Positions 18,296 to 27,608 of a stretch of DNA of 64,000 nucleotides are shown in pieces. The position numbers and the translations under genes were made by a program. The DNA is from Klebsiella sp. RHBSTW-00484 (GTDB lineage Bacteria; Pseudomonadota; Gammaproteobacteria; Enterobacterales; Enterobacteriaceae). The notes below the pieces were generated by a model. That model had not been told where the DNA came from. It worked only from the letters and a program-made list of their open reading frames with translations, and made no database searches. The stretch covers positions 124,001 to 188,000 of the forward strand of contig NZ_CP055482.1 of NCBI RefSeq assembly GCF_013705725.1, written 5' to 3'. Numbering within the stretch: the stretch's first letter is position 1; each line of letters begins with the position of its first letter.

Positions 18296-19516
18296 ATGAT
18301 GACTGACAATGTAAATTTGATGAACGGGGATGAACAGACAGCGTCCAGTTTAAGTGAAGATACTCCAAAAACGCCCCCTCTAAGCCCCGAGTTACTGAAG
18401 AATTCCCCTTACTCGTCAATAGCTAAGGTTAAATATTTCACCGAGATTGAACAAATCTGCCTCGATAAGAGCATCAGCACCGAAAACCTCGACCAGTTTT
18501 TCAAAGCCCACTGGCTGCGGGATAAAATGGGGGGGTCTTTTGCCCGGGCTCAGGAGATGCTGGCGGCCTACAAGCAATACGTGGACGAGGTGCCCGAAGA
18601 AGCACGCGCGATTGAAATCCCTGACCAGATTAAAGATGCATTCAGTGATTTTACTGCGTTTATCACCTGGTACTTCCGCTTAAGCTATACGGCTATCCAG
18701 AGTGATAGCGTGAAAATTGCGAAGGCAGAAATTACTCAGTTACGGCACCGGAATGCTGAAATTCTGGAAGAACTGTCACAGTCGAAAGAACAGGCTACAG
18801 TCCTGAATAACGAAAAAGTTAACCTGATTAACCTGCTGGAGCAGCAGCGTGAACTCTCCAGTAAATTAGAAGATTCACTTCAGGAAGCAGAAGAAACTCT
18901 GGCAGGAACTCAAAGTGAATTACAGCATGCCCAAAACGAGATCCAGCTTTTACAGCAGACAGTAGGGACACTGAACCAGCAACTGAGTGAGCGCAAACAG
19001 GAACTGGCCTCGCAGCAGGAGTATCAGAAGCAGCTTAATGATGAAAATAAAGCGCAGCAGGTAGAGCTGACCGCCCTCAACAGCCAGAATGAAAACTTAC
19101 AACGGACCGTGTCTGATTTAAAGTCCAGTGTCAGTCAGCTTGAACAGGACCTTTCTTCATCACAATCCCATGCCTCTGAATTGAGCTCATCTTTAGCCGA
19201 AAAGGACACGGCCCTGACGCTCGTCCGGTCGGAGCTCTCAACAGCTAAAGGGACGAATGAACAACTACGAGCTGAAGCACAACGCTTAGCTGATGAGAAC
19301 CTGGTGTCCAAAAAGGTCCAAACAGATCTGACAGAAGAGCTTCAGCAGCTCAGGAATCAGATGATGTCCATGGAAGCGACACTCAATGCGGAAAAGACCA
19401 TTGCAGAGTCTTTACGAGGAACAATCAAGCAGCTTACCGAAGCTATGACCGGCGTAGTTGCTATCAAACCTAAATCCCCAGGGGCATCAAAACCGCGAAA
19501 CAAAAAGACGACATAA
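18296..19516 (+). CDS. Long coiled-coil protein, unknown function
   Basis: This protein has 406 residues. Residues ~40-145 form a compact helical domain (FTEIEQICLDKSISTENLDQFFKAHWLRDKMG). Residues ~150-385 are an almost unbroken heptad-like coiled coil rich in Glu, Gln, Leu and Ser. The tail is basic (PKSPGASKPRNKKTT). The layout recalls KfrA-type plasmid proteins with a DNA-binding head and coiled-coil tail, but I do not see a clear KfrA head. It is coupled to the DUF4942 gene. Confidence 0.65.
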   Translation: MMTDNVNLMNGDEQTASSLSEDTPKTPPLSPELLKNSPYSSIAKVKYFTEIEQICLDKSISTENLDQFFKAHWLRDKMGGSFARAQEMLAAYKQYVDEVPEEARAIEIPDQIKDAFSDFTAFITWYFRLSYTAIQSDSVKIAKAEITQLRHRNAEILEELSQSKEQATVLNNEKVNLINLLEQQRELSSKLEDSLQEAEETLAGTQSELQHAQNEIQLLQQTVGTLNQQLSERKQELASQQEYQKQLNDENKAQQVELTALNSQNENLQRTVSDLKSSVSQLEQDLSSSQSHASELSSSLAEKDTALTLVRSELSTAKGTNEQLRAEAQRLADENLVSKKVQTDLTEELQQLRNQMMSMEATLNAEKTIAESLRGTIKQLTEAMTGVVAIKPKSPGASKPRNKKTT

Positions 19517-19523
19517 CTGCTCC

Positions 19524-19558
19524 CGCCAGGAATTTGCTATAAACTTAAATTCCTGGCG
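19524..19558. terminator. Bidirectional terminator between convergent genes
   Basis: CGCCAGGAATTT and AAATTCCTGGCG form a perfect 12-bp stem with an 11-base loop. It is placed between the coiled-coil gene (plus) and the small minus-strand gene ending at 19571. Confidence 0.75.
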
Positions 19559-19570
19559 CCCGTAGGCTCT

Positions 19571-19774
19571 TTATCCCGTCCGGAGGAGTTTACGTCCTTC
19601 CGATAGCATTTGGCTGATTTTCCCCGAGTCACTGATCTCAAGAGCATCAACCAGGCTAGTGATCCCGCCAACAGCTTGCTGCTGCGAAATAGCTCCCAGC
19701 TTATAGTCATCGAGTACTGCCGCCAAAAACGCTTTCAGTTTAACCTGTTCACTCATCGAAAGTATGTACGCCAT
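19571..19774 (-). CDS. Small conserved-looking protein, 67 residues
   Basis: The ATG complementary to 19772-19774 lies 13 bases behind the stop of the DUF1173 gene on the same strand. The product begins MAYILSMSEQVKLKAFLAAV and is helical, with no Cys and no membrane segment. I do not recognise it. Operon position with the DUF1173 gene is the main support. A longer frame reaching back to 20137 in the same phase overlaps the DUF1173 gene and is not credible. Confidence 0.5.
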   Translation of the reverse strand: MAYILSMSEQVKLKAFLAAVLDDYKLGAISQQQAVGGITSLVDALEISDSGKISQMLSEGRKLLRTG

Positions 19775-19787
19775 TTTTAACCCCATT

Positions 19788-21107
19788 TTAAGGTTGTGAT
19801 TCGGGTGAATTGTATTTTTTAGCTTCAGGGAAATGAGGGAGATCCTGGGATTCCGTCTTCTCCGTAGCATCCCAGTGCCACCATCCATAGGCCCCATATT
19901 CCTGGTTGTAATACGCCTTCTTAAGTTCCTTTCGCGCAAGATAGGCTGGTGTCGACATTCCGAAAACCTCCATCGGGAACGGCTTATCACTCCGGGTATC
20001 AAGTAAATAAAAATCGGGGAATACATCGCTCGCACTTGCGTCATACCGCATAGGCTTAACATAGTGCCGGTGTTCGGCATCCAGTTTACGGGATACAATC
20101 GCTTCGTATGAGGAGTCCAGAGGTATCCAGTTATCACTCACCAGCATAAGCACTATCTGATGAGCTCGTGCAGAGAGACCTCTAGTGGTCACAGATACGG
20201 GAGAGGTAAGTGCAAAAACAACAACTTTGCCACCATTTTTCCAGGCTGCATATTCCAGTGGGAATCGCCGCTTCACGCTATCCCAGTGCCCGTCTGAGTT
20301 AAAGAAGGTAAGGGGCATACCGCCGAAGTTACGCATAGGAAGAAACTTCAGTGGCTTCTCATGCTTTTCTGCGTCATAGCGCGGCAGTACTGATAGCAGC
20401 AGCAGTCGCTTGTCGCTCAGTTCTGCGGACGACAACAGCTTAACCTGCTCACTGGCCACTTTGCTTTTAGAGTCCGCCACCCCGATAAAGAGATGGTCGC
20501 CAATACACGCTCTACCTGATTTGACCTGCTTTGCGGCGTCCAACATCCGGTAGCGAACCAGCGAATCATTTCGCTTCCCGGCCATATTCGGATACCAGAC
20601 ATTAAGACCGGCTTCAGTCCACAACAGACTCAGAAGTCCGGACAGGGTCATTGAAGCCTGTCCACCTTCAGGTCGCTGGATTTGGGGCGGGGTAGGAACC
20701 TCTGACTTTTCCGGCGGATCTTTCTCCGTCATGCCTATTCCGAGGCGTATTGACATGGTCCCCTCATTGTTGATGCGTACAACATTGCTGGCATAACCCT
20801 TTAACCCCGTATGCCTGGCATCAAGGTCGAAAAACACGCACGATGGATCATGCTCAGTGCCGGTATTTGCAGCCTTAATCAATATGAAGGTATCACTGTT
20901 TGGTAGCGACCGGACGTACAGACGCTTTGCGCCTTTGCCCCGGCATCCGCAGGTGATCACAGATTTCTGCCCGGACGTGTGGTGTGCTTTCTTTAGGGCC
21001 GACTGCCATCCCTTTACATACTCGTTCTGCGTCTGAAATTCAGCCGAGTATCGTTTCGTGTTTGGTTCGTCATCGTAAGCAATAAATACTGCAAACTTCT
21101 GGCCCAT
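19788..21107 (-). CDS. DUF1173 family protein
   Basis: This 439-residue protein has the DUF1173 arrangement: a Cys-His cluster in the N-terminal third (ITCGCRGKGAKRLYVRSL, then EHDPSCVFF), a variable middle, and a C-terminal region with PDFYLLDTRSDKPFPMEVFGM and ARKELKKAYYNQ. DUF1173 is frequent on conjugative plasmids and integrative elements and has no settled function. The start follows AGGAGGT and ATG is at 21107. It heads a short minus-strand operon with the 67-residue gene, with the 55-residue gene just upstream. Confidence 0.72.
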   Translation of the reverse strand: MGQKFAVFIAYDDEPNTKRYSAEFQTQNEYVKGWQSALKKAHHTSGQKSVITCGCRGKGAKRLYVRSLPNSDTFILIKAANTGTEHDPSCVFFDLDARHTGLKGYASNVVRINNEGTMSIRLGIGMTEKDPPEKSEVPTPPQIQRPEGGQASMTLSGLLSLLWTEAGLNVWYPNMAGKRNDSLVRYRMLDAAKQVKSGRACIGDHLFIGVADSKSKVASEQVKLLSSAELSDKRLLLLSVLPRYDAEKHEKPLKFLPMRNFGGMPLTFFNSDGHWDSVKRRFPLEYAAWKNGGKVVVFALTSPVSVTTRGLSARAHQIVLMLVSDNWIPLDSSYEAIVSRKLDAEHRHYVKPMRYDASASDVFPDFYLLDTRSDKPFPMEVFGMSTPAYLARKELKKAYYNQEYGAYGWWHWDATEKTESQDLPHFPEAKKYNSPESQP

Positions 21108-21130
21108 GGGACCTCCTGAAATTTAAAAGA

Positions 21131-21298
21131 CTAATAGCCCAGCCATCTCAATACATCCTGCGCGTTGTACTCTTCCTTCTCACCCAACTCGGAAAAAAAC
21201 ACGTTGATGTCGCTGGCCTCAACGCCATGTTTAGCAAGCTCTTGGAGAGCCCTTTGTTTTGTAATAGTAAGATCTTCAGCTGAATCAAAATACGTCAT
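21131..21298 (-). CDS. 55-residue small protein
   Basis: An ATG complementary to 21296-21298 follows a strong AGGAGGTACTG. The 55-residue product (MTYFDSAEDLTITKQRALQE at the start, VLRWLGY at the end) is a compact helical acidic protein. It lies 23 bases before the DUF1173 start on the same strand and is probably in its operon. I recognise no motif. Confidence 0.65.
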   Translation of the reverse strand: MTYFDSAEDLTITKQRALQELAKHGVEASDINVFFSELGEKEEYNAQDVLRWLGY

Positions 21299-21426
21299 CA
21301 GTACCTCCTGATGAAGGCGATAACTGAAGCAGGCTTACTCTTCCTGCCCAGGTTTTATCTGCGTGAATGTTAATATTTTGTGAATTAAACCATTACGTTA
21401 CCCTGTTAAATCACACAGAAGAATGA

Positions 21427-22854
21427 CTATGATGCCGCTTCAAACTCTCCCTTGAGCCGAGCCGAAACGGCAGTCTCAATACGGCTCCGAAGCAAACTGG
21501 CCACGGCCGCAAATACGTCGACGATGACCGAATTCCCGAACTGGCGATAGGCCTGCGTATCAGAGACTGGAATGCGAAAAGTAACTTTTCCCGGTTGCTC
21601 GAACCCCATAAGGCGGGCACATTCTCGCGGGGTTAAACGGCGTGGGCGCCTTGCCAAATTGACAGGATCATTAAAGTGCTTTTCGCCTATGCTAAAATCC
21701 CATCCCCGGTCTAATAAAATTTCAGATCCATCCCGATAATAGCGTGCGCTGAGTGTTCTGCAAACCACTGTTTCTATTGATGAATCTACCAAACCATAGC
21801 CAAATCCATTGCCTTTTGCCTGGTGCTTTTTAGCGTAGTTATAAAGGTATTCCCAGAGCTTTGGAGAAAGGATGTAACGGCTATCGACCTCAGCGTCCAG
21901 CAGCTCCCTAAGGGTTGGCCGTCGTGAAGGATAAAGAGCGGATACACCACTTAGCGAAAAGCCATCATTGAGTTTCAGATCACGGCGGAAACCGACCAGC
22001 ACGATACGTTCCCGGTGCTGAGGTCTGAAGTTCTTACCGTCAATTATTTTGGGGTCCTTTGCTCCGTGAGCATCGGAGTCGGCAACATCGTAGCCGAGCT
22101 CATCAAGCGCATTCATGATGATGCGGAACGTATTGCCTTTATCGTGACTCTTCAGATTTTTTACGTTCTCCAGAACGAAAATGGCAGGCTGTTTGGCTCG
22201 GATGATCCGGGCAACATCAAAAAAAAGGGTCCCCTGGGTGTCGCATTCAAAGCCGTGCTTTCGGCCAAGGGAGTTCTTTTTGCTGACACCGGCAATACTG
22301 AACGGCTGGCATGGGAAACCTGCGAGCAAAACATCATGGTCTGGGATGGATGCATCGATAGAAGCATAGGCCTGGTCATCCGAAACATCGGGAAGATTAC
22401 TGAGTGTAATGTCCCGGATATCTGAGTTGAAATGGTGCTCAGTCTCGTCACAGTACCAGTTTGCACTGTAAGTCCGTCGGGAGAACTGATTCCACTCACT
22501 GGTGAACACACATTTTCCGCCGATGGCGTCAAAACCACTCCGGAGGCCACCGATCCCAGCAAACAAGTCAATAAATCGGAAAAACTTCTGGTCATAGTCC
22601 GCTGGCCGAGAGGGGAGCAACGTTCGAAGATAACGATATCCTTCCTGGGTGATTTGGCATTCATTAACTGCACCTTTAATCTGGCGAATAAGCGTTCCCC
22701 TCGACCATTCGCTGCCGGTTGCAGCATTAAGTTGCTCAGCCAAATCCTTCACGTCGTAGATGCTTGCAACCTGCACCAGTAATTTATGGATAGAGGAAGG
22801 TGTCTCATCATTAAGCAATGCTGTTATTGCAGGCTCAGTTCTATCGTTGTACAT
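21427..22854 (-). CDS. dcm: DNA (cytosine-5) methyltransferase, Dcm-like
   Basis: This 475-residue protein contains the ordered C5-methylase motifs. Motif I is [15 protein letters not shown], motif IV is [13 protein letters not shown] with the catalytic Cys, motif VI is [10 protein letters not shown], motif VIII is [12 protein letters not shown], and motifs IX-X run from [14 protein letters not shown] to [12 protein letters not shown]. Length and N-terminal extension resemble chromosomal Dcm (about 472 residues, CCWGG), but specificity cannot be read with certainty. No cognate restriction endonuclease is adjacent, so it is probably an orphan enzyme that protects the plasmid on entry. An AAAAGTAACTTTT copy lies inside the gene at 21577. 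Confidence 0.92.
   Translation of the reverse strand: MYNDRTEPAITALLNDETPSSIHKLLVQVASIYDVKDLAEQLNAATGSEWSRGTLIRQIKGAVNECQITQEGYRYLRTLLPSRPADYDQKFFRFIDLFAGIGGLRSGFDAIGGKCVFTSEWNQFSRRTYSANWYCDETEHHFNSDIRDITLSNLPDVSDDQAYASIDASIPDHDVLLAGFPCQPFSIAGVSKKNSLGRKHGFECDTQGTLFFDVARIIRAKQPAIFVLENVKNLKSHDKGNTFRIIMNALDELGYDVADSDAHGAKDPKIIDGKNFRPQHRERIVLVGFRRDLKLNDGFSLSGVSALYPSRRPTLRELLDAEVDSRYILSPKLWEYLYNYAKKHQAKGNGFGYGLVDSSIETVVCRTLSARYYRDGSEILLDRGWDFSIGEKHFNDPVNLARRPRRLTPRECARLMGFEQPGKVTFRIPVSDTQAYRQFGNSVIVDVFAAVASLLRSRIETAVSARLKGEFEAAS
21577..21589. repeat. 13-bp palindrome AAAAGTWACTTTT, copy 1
   Basis: AAAAGTAACTTTT inside the 3' part of dcm. Confidence 0.8.
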
Positions 22855-23076
22855 CCTTACTCCGTGAAATGTGATTAATTTAGGTTCTCAGACTACCACG
22901 CGGTGAAAATTCAATTTTTTGTTAAAGGCCTTTATTTTCATCTCCTGTATTAAAATTTTTACCCACTCAAATTGCCTCCGTTAACAGAAAATCGCCGAGT
23001 TTCTAATTGGTACAATAAGCGCGTCAAATCACACGACTTATTTGTTACTACGAACCATCTAATTCAGGGAGAACGT

Positions 23077-23592
23077 ATGACTCTTTTGAAAAAGTTACTT
23101 TTGCCGACATTAATCGTCCTTTTCCCGGTGGCAACTCTTGCTACCCAATCATCATTTGAAGCGAAAGTGGTAAAAATTATCGACGGGGACACAATCACCG
23201 CGCTCGATGGTCAGAATACAAACATCAAAATCCGCTTGTACGGTATTGATGCCCCCGAAAGTAAGCAGGCCTTTGGACAAAAGGCTAAACAAGCGTTGAG
23301 CTCCGCGATTGCTGCACAGAATATTACGGTAATAGACCACGGACCTGATATTTACGGCAGGATGCTGGGAACCATTTGGCTTGATGGTTATGACATAAAC
23401 GCCTCAATGGTAGACAGTGGCTATGCATGGGTATACCGGTTTGACGGTAATGCCATCGTCCCAAACTATCTGAAATTCGAAGCTTCAGCGCAGAAAGCAG
23501 TTAAAGGCCTCTGGGTAGATCCGAATCCCGTTGCCCCCTGGGAGTGGCGCCAGCAAAACCAGAAACCTCAAAAGACGAAAAGCAGGGGGTGA
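23077..23592 (+). CDS. Secreted thermonuclease (SNase-like)
   Basis: This 171-residue protein has a signal peptide (hydrophobic residues ~6-22, cleavage near TLA-TQ) followed by a staphylococcal nuclease domain. Visible blocks are VVKIIDGDTITA, IKIRLYGIDAPESKQAFGQKA and YGRMLGTIWLDGYDIN, including the catalytic Arg and Glu. The ATG at 23077 follows AGGGAGA. Plasmid-borne nucleases of this kind (Nuc/ParB-like) are common on IncHI and related plasmids, and their role is not settled. It is divergent from dcm. The next gene begins five bases after its stop. Confidence 0.88.
   Translation: MTLLKKLLLPTLIVLFPVATLATQSSFEAKVVKIIDGDTITALDGQNTNIKIRLYGIDAPESKQAFGQKAKQALSSAIAAQNITVIDHGPDIYGRMLGTIWLDGYDINASMVDSGYAWVYRFDGNAIVPNYLKFEASAQKAVKGLWVDPNPVAPWEWRQQNQKPQKTKSRG
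23090..23102. repeat. 13-bp palindrome AAAAGTWACTTTT, copy 2
   Basis: AAAAGTTACTTTT in the signal-peptide codons of the nuclease gene. Confidence 0.8.
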
Positions 23593-23597
23593 CCGCG

Positions 23598-24536
23598 ATG
23601 ACAAGACAACATCCTTTATTGAAAATTGCGCTTAATAACGATGGACATCTTTCGTGGCCAATTTTACCCGGACAAACTCAGCGCTGCCCAACGTGTCTGC
23701 GAGACGTTATTCCGGGTCCGGATGGGGATTTAGTACATCAAGTGGAGGAGGGCGTTAACCCCTGCACGCCATCTGTAGATGTTGTCATTTCAAAGTCGAT
23801 CATTGAACTCCTCAGCGCAGGTGAGCGCCTATATGTTAACCCAGTTAAGAACGCGAATAGAACACTGGCCCCATCGTTTATCTTTCTGCACAAAGACCAG
23901 CAACTTCGACCATTTATAAATACGGACTATCAACCAGCAGGGGCCACCTGGAGAAGTGATAAAGGGAACAGACTTGGTCTTTTCTATATGGATGAGCGAG
24001 CGTCTAAAATTAATAAGGACCAGTTCGATTTTATTGCTGTAATAGACCCATCTACTTTTCAAGCAGAATTTGAGACCTTATGGTCCATGGGCGAATTTGA
24101 TAACCCCCTTACCGCGTTACAGCACTCACTGGTTTCAGAGAATATGTCATCTGTCTGGGTGAAATGGCCTGTTAAAAACCTGCAATCGAGGAAAGAATCG
24201 GTGAAGTCCGATTACTGGTATGACTATTATACACCTCACTACCCAGAGGAGCAGGCAGCTTGCACGGCAACCGTGATTGGAATAGACGGAAATGTATCCG
24301 GGGAAACTATTTACATGCTCCAGATCGCCCTAGACCGGTCGACAGTTGAGTACCAGCTTGTAAAATCGCTAGGGGTCATATTGCTACTGGATAATACGGG
24401 AAATTTCGTATCGGAGGCGCAGCCTCACTTTGATATAATCATCAAAGCTTGCATCTCGGGCGTCAGAGACTTTGTACGTCAAAATCCTCGAATGCGGAGT
24501 GTGGAGCATCAGATTACCAGTGCAATGCCTGGTTAG
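23598..24536 (+). CDS. Unknown protein with N-terminal Cys pair
   Basis: This protein has 312 residues with the start at 23598 behind GGGGG. A CPTC pair lies near residue 30 (QTQRCPTCLRDVIPGPDG), with another Cys at about 55, which could bind zinc. The rest is a mixed alpha/beta soluble protein with no motif I recognise. It follows the nuclease gene by five bases and is probably co-transcribed. Confidence 0.55.
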   Translation: MTRQHPLLKIALNNDGHLSWPILPGQTQRCPTCLRDVIPGPDGDLVHQVEEGVNPCTPSVDVVISKSIIELLSAGERLYVNPVKNANRTLAPSFIFLHKDQQLRPFINTDYQPAGATWRSDKGNRLGLFYMDERASKINKDQFDFIAVIDPSTFQAEFETLWSMGEFDNPLTALQHSLVSENMSSVWVKWPVKNLQSRKESVKSDYWYDYYTPHYPEEQAACTATVIGIDGNVSGETIYMLQIALDRSTVEYQLVKSLGVILLLDNTGNFVSEAQPHFDIIIKACISGVRDFVRQNPRMRSVEHQITSAMPG

Positions 24537-24557
24537 TTAAATCATGAAGGATTTCCA

Positions 24558-24788
24558 ATGACATGCAGCCGGTTGAGTTCTGATTCGATTGACGGGTTCA
24601 CCTTTTTCATTTCGCCTCACGGTCAGGGATGTAGACTGTCTGTCGAACCTGAATACCGCCGCAATGGAACACAAAATTTCGATGGCTGGTTCCCTCGATA
24701 TTACACTAAGCCACAATACGCTAAAGCAGCATTGACACGGTTTCTTGGGGAACCTGTTAATTGGTTGGATTGTAATGACCATAATTAG
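24558..24788 (+). CDS. Small hypothetical protein, 76 residues
   Basis: AAGGA precedes the ATG at 24558, 21 bases after the previous stop. The product has no membrane segment. Its closing segment (FPRYYTKPQYAKAALTRFLG) is aromatic- and Lys-rich. Not recognised, and supported by ribosome-binding site and operon position. Confidence 0.45.
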   Translation: MTCSRLSSDSIDGFTFFISPHGQGCRLSVEPEYRRNGTQNFDGWFPRYYTKPQYAKAALTRFLGEPVNWLDCNDHN

Positions 24789-24851
24789 GGCTTTCAGACA
24801 GTTAGCCAACAAAAAAATCTTTAACTCACCAACAATATTGAGAATTACCAA

Positions 24852-25151
24852 ATGGAAAATCTGGATGTTGTATCAGCGGTAGATTTTTACTTAGAAAAAG
24901 CATTTTATTTATTTGGATTCATAATGTTAGGTATGGCATGGCTTACTTTCCGTGCTGGTTCAACTTATCAGCATTTTAAAAATGCTGATAAGTTAGTCAG
25001 TGAAGGTAGAGGATCTTTCTCAAGCGGTGAAGAACCTGAAATGATCCGGCGACTTAAGTTCCAAACATTGATCTGGTACATTGCTAATTGTGTGGTGTTA
25101 GCACTATCCACTATTGTTTTTGGGTATCTATTTTATCTACTTCACAGTTAA
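24852..25151 (+). CDS. Small membrane protein, 99 residues
   Basis: It has two clear membrane helices (about residues 15-33 and 72-95) joined by a polar loop of ~38 residues. Not recognised. The next gene encodes another small membrane protein, and both may belong to one unit. Confidence 0.55.
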   Translation: MENLDVVSAVDFYLEKAFYLFGFIMLGMAWLTFRAGSTYQHFKNADKLVSEGRGSFSSGEEPEMIRRLKFQTLIWYIANCVVLALSTIVFGYLFYLLHS

Positions 25152-25171
25152 TCAAACAAGGAGATATTTTT

Positions 25172-25465
25172 ATGCACGAGAATCAGGCACATCAAATAAT
25201 TGACGCACTAAGTAAAGATAAGTATATCTACATTGCCCTTATGATTTTAGTCATTCACCTCTTGATGAAGCAAGTGAATAAACATCACGATAAGCTTGTA
25301 ACTTCAAGGCGTATTTATGATGACCATAAATCTGGCAAAGCACTCGATGAAACACCAGCCGAAACCTTGACCATGATGAAAAAAAGCTTTATTTCCATCG
25401 TAGTTAACTTATTTTCAATTATTAGCGTCACGGTACTGGCTGCATGTTTTTTCATCTATTTTTAG
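25172..25465 (+). CDS. Small membrane protein, 97 residues
   Basis: The start at 25172 follows AAGGAG. It has two membrane helices (about residues 17-32 and 74-95) with a charged loop between. Size and topology are like the preceding 99-residue protein, so the two could be paralogues or partners. Not recognised. Confidence 0.55.
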   Translation: MHENQAHQIIDALSKDKYIYIALMILVIHLLMKQVNKHHDKLVTSRRIYDDHKSGKALDETPAETLTMMKKSFISIVVNLFSIISVTVLAACFFIYF

Positions 25466-25703
25466 TTCAGTAATGGTACAGATAGTTCCGCTGGTACCTA
25501 TGGCGGTCTATCTGTATGAGTTTAAAAAATTTTTCTAGTAACGAAGGACCTAAAATGATTAGGTAAGAACGGGGTAAGCCCGTCCTATGTCCTGGATGGT
25601 GATAATGCAGGTTGCCCACAGGAAAATCATCATGGAAATCCCAAATCCCAAATCCCGTGCCAGTGCGTAATCCAAGAAGTAAAACGTAACCCATTGATTT
25701 ATA
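25466..25703. other. Non-coding backbone left of the first IS1202-group element
   Basis: No credible gene is seen. A short hairpin ACGGG-GTAAG-CCCGT (25569-25583) may terminate the membrane-protein transcript. The last five bases, TTATA (25699-25703), are the left target duplication of the element that starts at 25704. Confidence 0.5.
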
Positions 25704-25728
25704 TGTCAAAGCTAAGTAGAGATGTCCG
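25704..25728 (+). repeat. Left terminal inverted repeat of the 7.2-kb element
   Basis: The 25-bp end begins TGTCAAAGC and ends ATGTCCG. A second inner copy, GGGCAAAGTTCAAATGTCC, lies at 25734-25752. The partner is at 32867-32891. Confidence 0.75.
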
Positions 25729-25753
25729 GGGTGGGGCAAAGTTCAAATGTCCT

Positions 25754-26111
25754 TTGATAATATTGAATTCCTGGATAAAAATCGCATCTTAACCTCTTCG
25801 TTTGAGTACCTTGTTGGGTTGACCCCGTATTCGCTTTATTTGTAGTATTGGGCTGCTTTGAAGTGTTTCATGTTCAAACGCGACGTGTTCTGTAAGTTCT
25901 TCCTGACAACAGAGCCGACAATATATACACATCCGCTATGGAGAATCTGACAACCGCTATGCGTATTACGCCACCCTGAGTTTTTCCTTCCTCTGTCGTA
26001 CTGAGCAAGCCTCAGCACGCACTCAATAACATCCCGTCTGCGGATGTGCTTTACCGTACGTAAAAATGTAGCCCTCCAGGGCTGACTGTATCTAAAAACT
26101 GAGAAATTACT
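25754..26111 (+). promoter_or_regulatory. Long structured leader upstream of sulP
   Basis: This 358-bp stretch has no gene. CACATCCGC (25928-25936) pairs with GCGGATGTG (26040-26048) across 103 bases. Inside lies CTGAG-CAAGC-CTCAG (26001-26015). AGCCCT-CC-AGGGCT (26070-26083) follows, 28 bases before the sulP start. The nested stems suggest a structured 5' leader. I do not recognise a known riboswitch class. Confidence 0.45.
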
Positions 26112-27590
26112 ATGTTGCTGTCCTCGACGCGTAAGGACTGGCTGGGTAACGTCCGTGGTGACGTTCTGGCCGGTATTGTTGTCGCGCTCGCACTCATTCC
26201 AGAAGCGATCGCCTTTTCCATTATCGCCGGTGTTGATCCCCAGGTGGGCCTCTACTCGGCGTTCTGTATTCCTCTCGTTATGGCCTTCTTTGGCGGACGT
26301 CCGGCGATGATTTCGTCCTCCACCGGTGCAATGGCTCTCCTGATGGTGACGCTGGTGAAAGATCATGGCTTACAGTATTTACTGGCTGCCTCCATACTGA
26401 CCGGGGTATTCCAGCTGATAGCCGGATATCTGAAGCTTGGCGGGCTGATGCGTTTTGTTTCACGCTCAGTGGTCACGGGGTTTGTTAATGCACTGGCAAT
26501 ACTGATTTTTATGGCCCAGTTGCCTGAGCTGACCAATGTGACATGGCATGTTTATGCCATGACTGCGGCAGGGCTGGGGATCATCTATCTCTTCCCTTAT
26601 ATCAACAAAACCATTCCTTCACCGCTTGTGTGCATCGTGGTGCTGACTGGGATTGCCATGTGGCTGCATCTGGATGTGCGAACCGTCGGGGATATGGGGA
26701 AACTTCCCGACAGTCTGCCGGTCTTCCTGCTCCCGGACGTGCCTTTAAATCTTCAGACGCTGCTCATCATCCTGCCATATTCTGCGGGGCTTGCGGTGGT
26801 TGGCCTGCTTGAGTCGATGATGACCGCCACTATCGTGGATGACATGACCGACACGCCAAGCGACAAAAACAGGGAGTGCAAAGCTCAGGGCATCGCGAAC
26901 ATCTGCACATCCTTTATCGGAGGAATGGCAGGCTGCGCGATGATTGGGCAATCTGTTATCAACGTAAAATCCGGTGGACGCGGACGACTTTCAACCCTCA
27001 CGGCGGGCGTGGTGCTGCTTTGCCTGATTGTGTTCCTGCGCAACTGGGTCTCCCAAATTCCGATGGCAGCGCTGGTCGCGGTGATGATTATGGTTTCCAT
27101 CGGGACATTCTCCTGGCGCTCCATTGCCAACCTGCGGACACACCCCCTTTCAACCAGCGTGGTCATGCTTGCCACCGTAGCGGTTGTGGTGGCAACACAT
27201 AATCTGGCCTTCGGTGTGCTGACCGGTGTACTGATTGCTTCGCTCAATTTTGCCACTAAAGTATCCCGGTTCATGCGTGTAACCTCAGTTCTGGAGGGGA
27301 CGAGCCGGACGTATACCGTCACCGGCCAGGTATTCTTTGCATCAGCAGACCGCTTTACGAGCCACTTTGATTTCCGTGAAGCGATTGAGAATGTGGTGAT
27401 AGACGTTTCACATGCCCATTTCTGGGACATCACGTCCGTCAGCGCCCTGGATAAGGTGGTCATTAAGTTCCGCAGAGAGGGCGCCGGGGTTGAAATACGT
27501 GGGATGAATGAAGCCACCCGCACCATCGTTGACCGGTTTGGTGTTCACGATAAACCTGAAGAAGTCGAAAAACTGATGGGCGGTCATTAA
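26112..27590 (+). CDS. SulP-family anion permease with C-terminal STAS domain
   Basis: This 492-residue protein has 10-12 hydrophobic helices. The SulP signature region is near the N-terminus ([33 protein letters not shown]). A short STAS domain occupies the last ~100 residues ([27 protein letters not shown]). The family carries sulfate, bicarbonate and other anions. It is followed 18 bases later by a universal stress protein gene. Inside an ars-bearing element it may supply or exchange an oxyanion or sulfur source, which is inference. Confidence 0.88.
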   Translation: MLLSSTRKDWLGNVRGDVLAGIVVALALIPEAIAFSIIAGVDPQVGLYSAFCIPLVMAFFGGRPAMISSSTGAMALLMVTLVKDHGLQYLLAASILTGVFQLIAGYLKLGGLMRFVSRSVVTGFVNALAILIFMAQLPELTNVTWHVYAMTAAGLGIIYLFPYINKTIPSPLVCIVVLTGIAMWLHLDVRTVGDMGKLPDSLPVFLLPDVPLNLQTLLIILPYSAGLAVVGLLESMMTATIVDDMTDTPSDKNRECKAQGIANICTSFIGGMAGCAMIGQSVINVKSGGRGRLSTLTAGVVLLCLIVFLRNWVSQIPMAALVAVMIMVSIGTFSWRSIANLRTHPLSTSVVMLATVAVVVATHNLAFGVLTGVLIASLNFATKVSRFMRVTSVLEGTSRTYTVTGQVFFASADRFTSHFDFREAIENVVIDVSHAHFWDITSVSALDKVVIKFRREGAGVEIRGMNEATRTIVDRFGVHDKPEEVEKLMGGH

Positions 27591-27608
27591 CAGACTGGAG
27601 GGAAAACT

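Noticed and set aside
19571..20137. 188-codon minus-strand frame overlapping the DUF1173 gene
   Set aside because: Its first two thirds lie out of phase over a convincing gene. Only the last 67 codons, after the DUF1173 stop, look real, and they are reported as a separate small gene.
21427..22854. Complete restriction-modification system at dcm
   Set aside because: No endonuclease-like gene lies on either side. The nearby SNase is secreted and is not a restriction partner.
25754..26111. Known riboswitch (fluoride, yybP-ykoY or similar)
   Set aside because: Stems are present but the conserved sequence cores of those classes are not visible.
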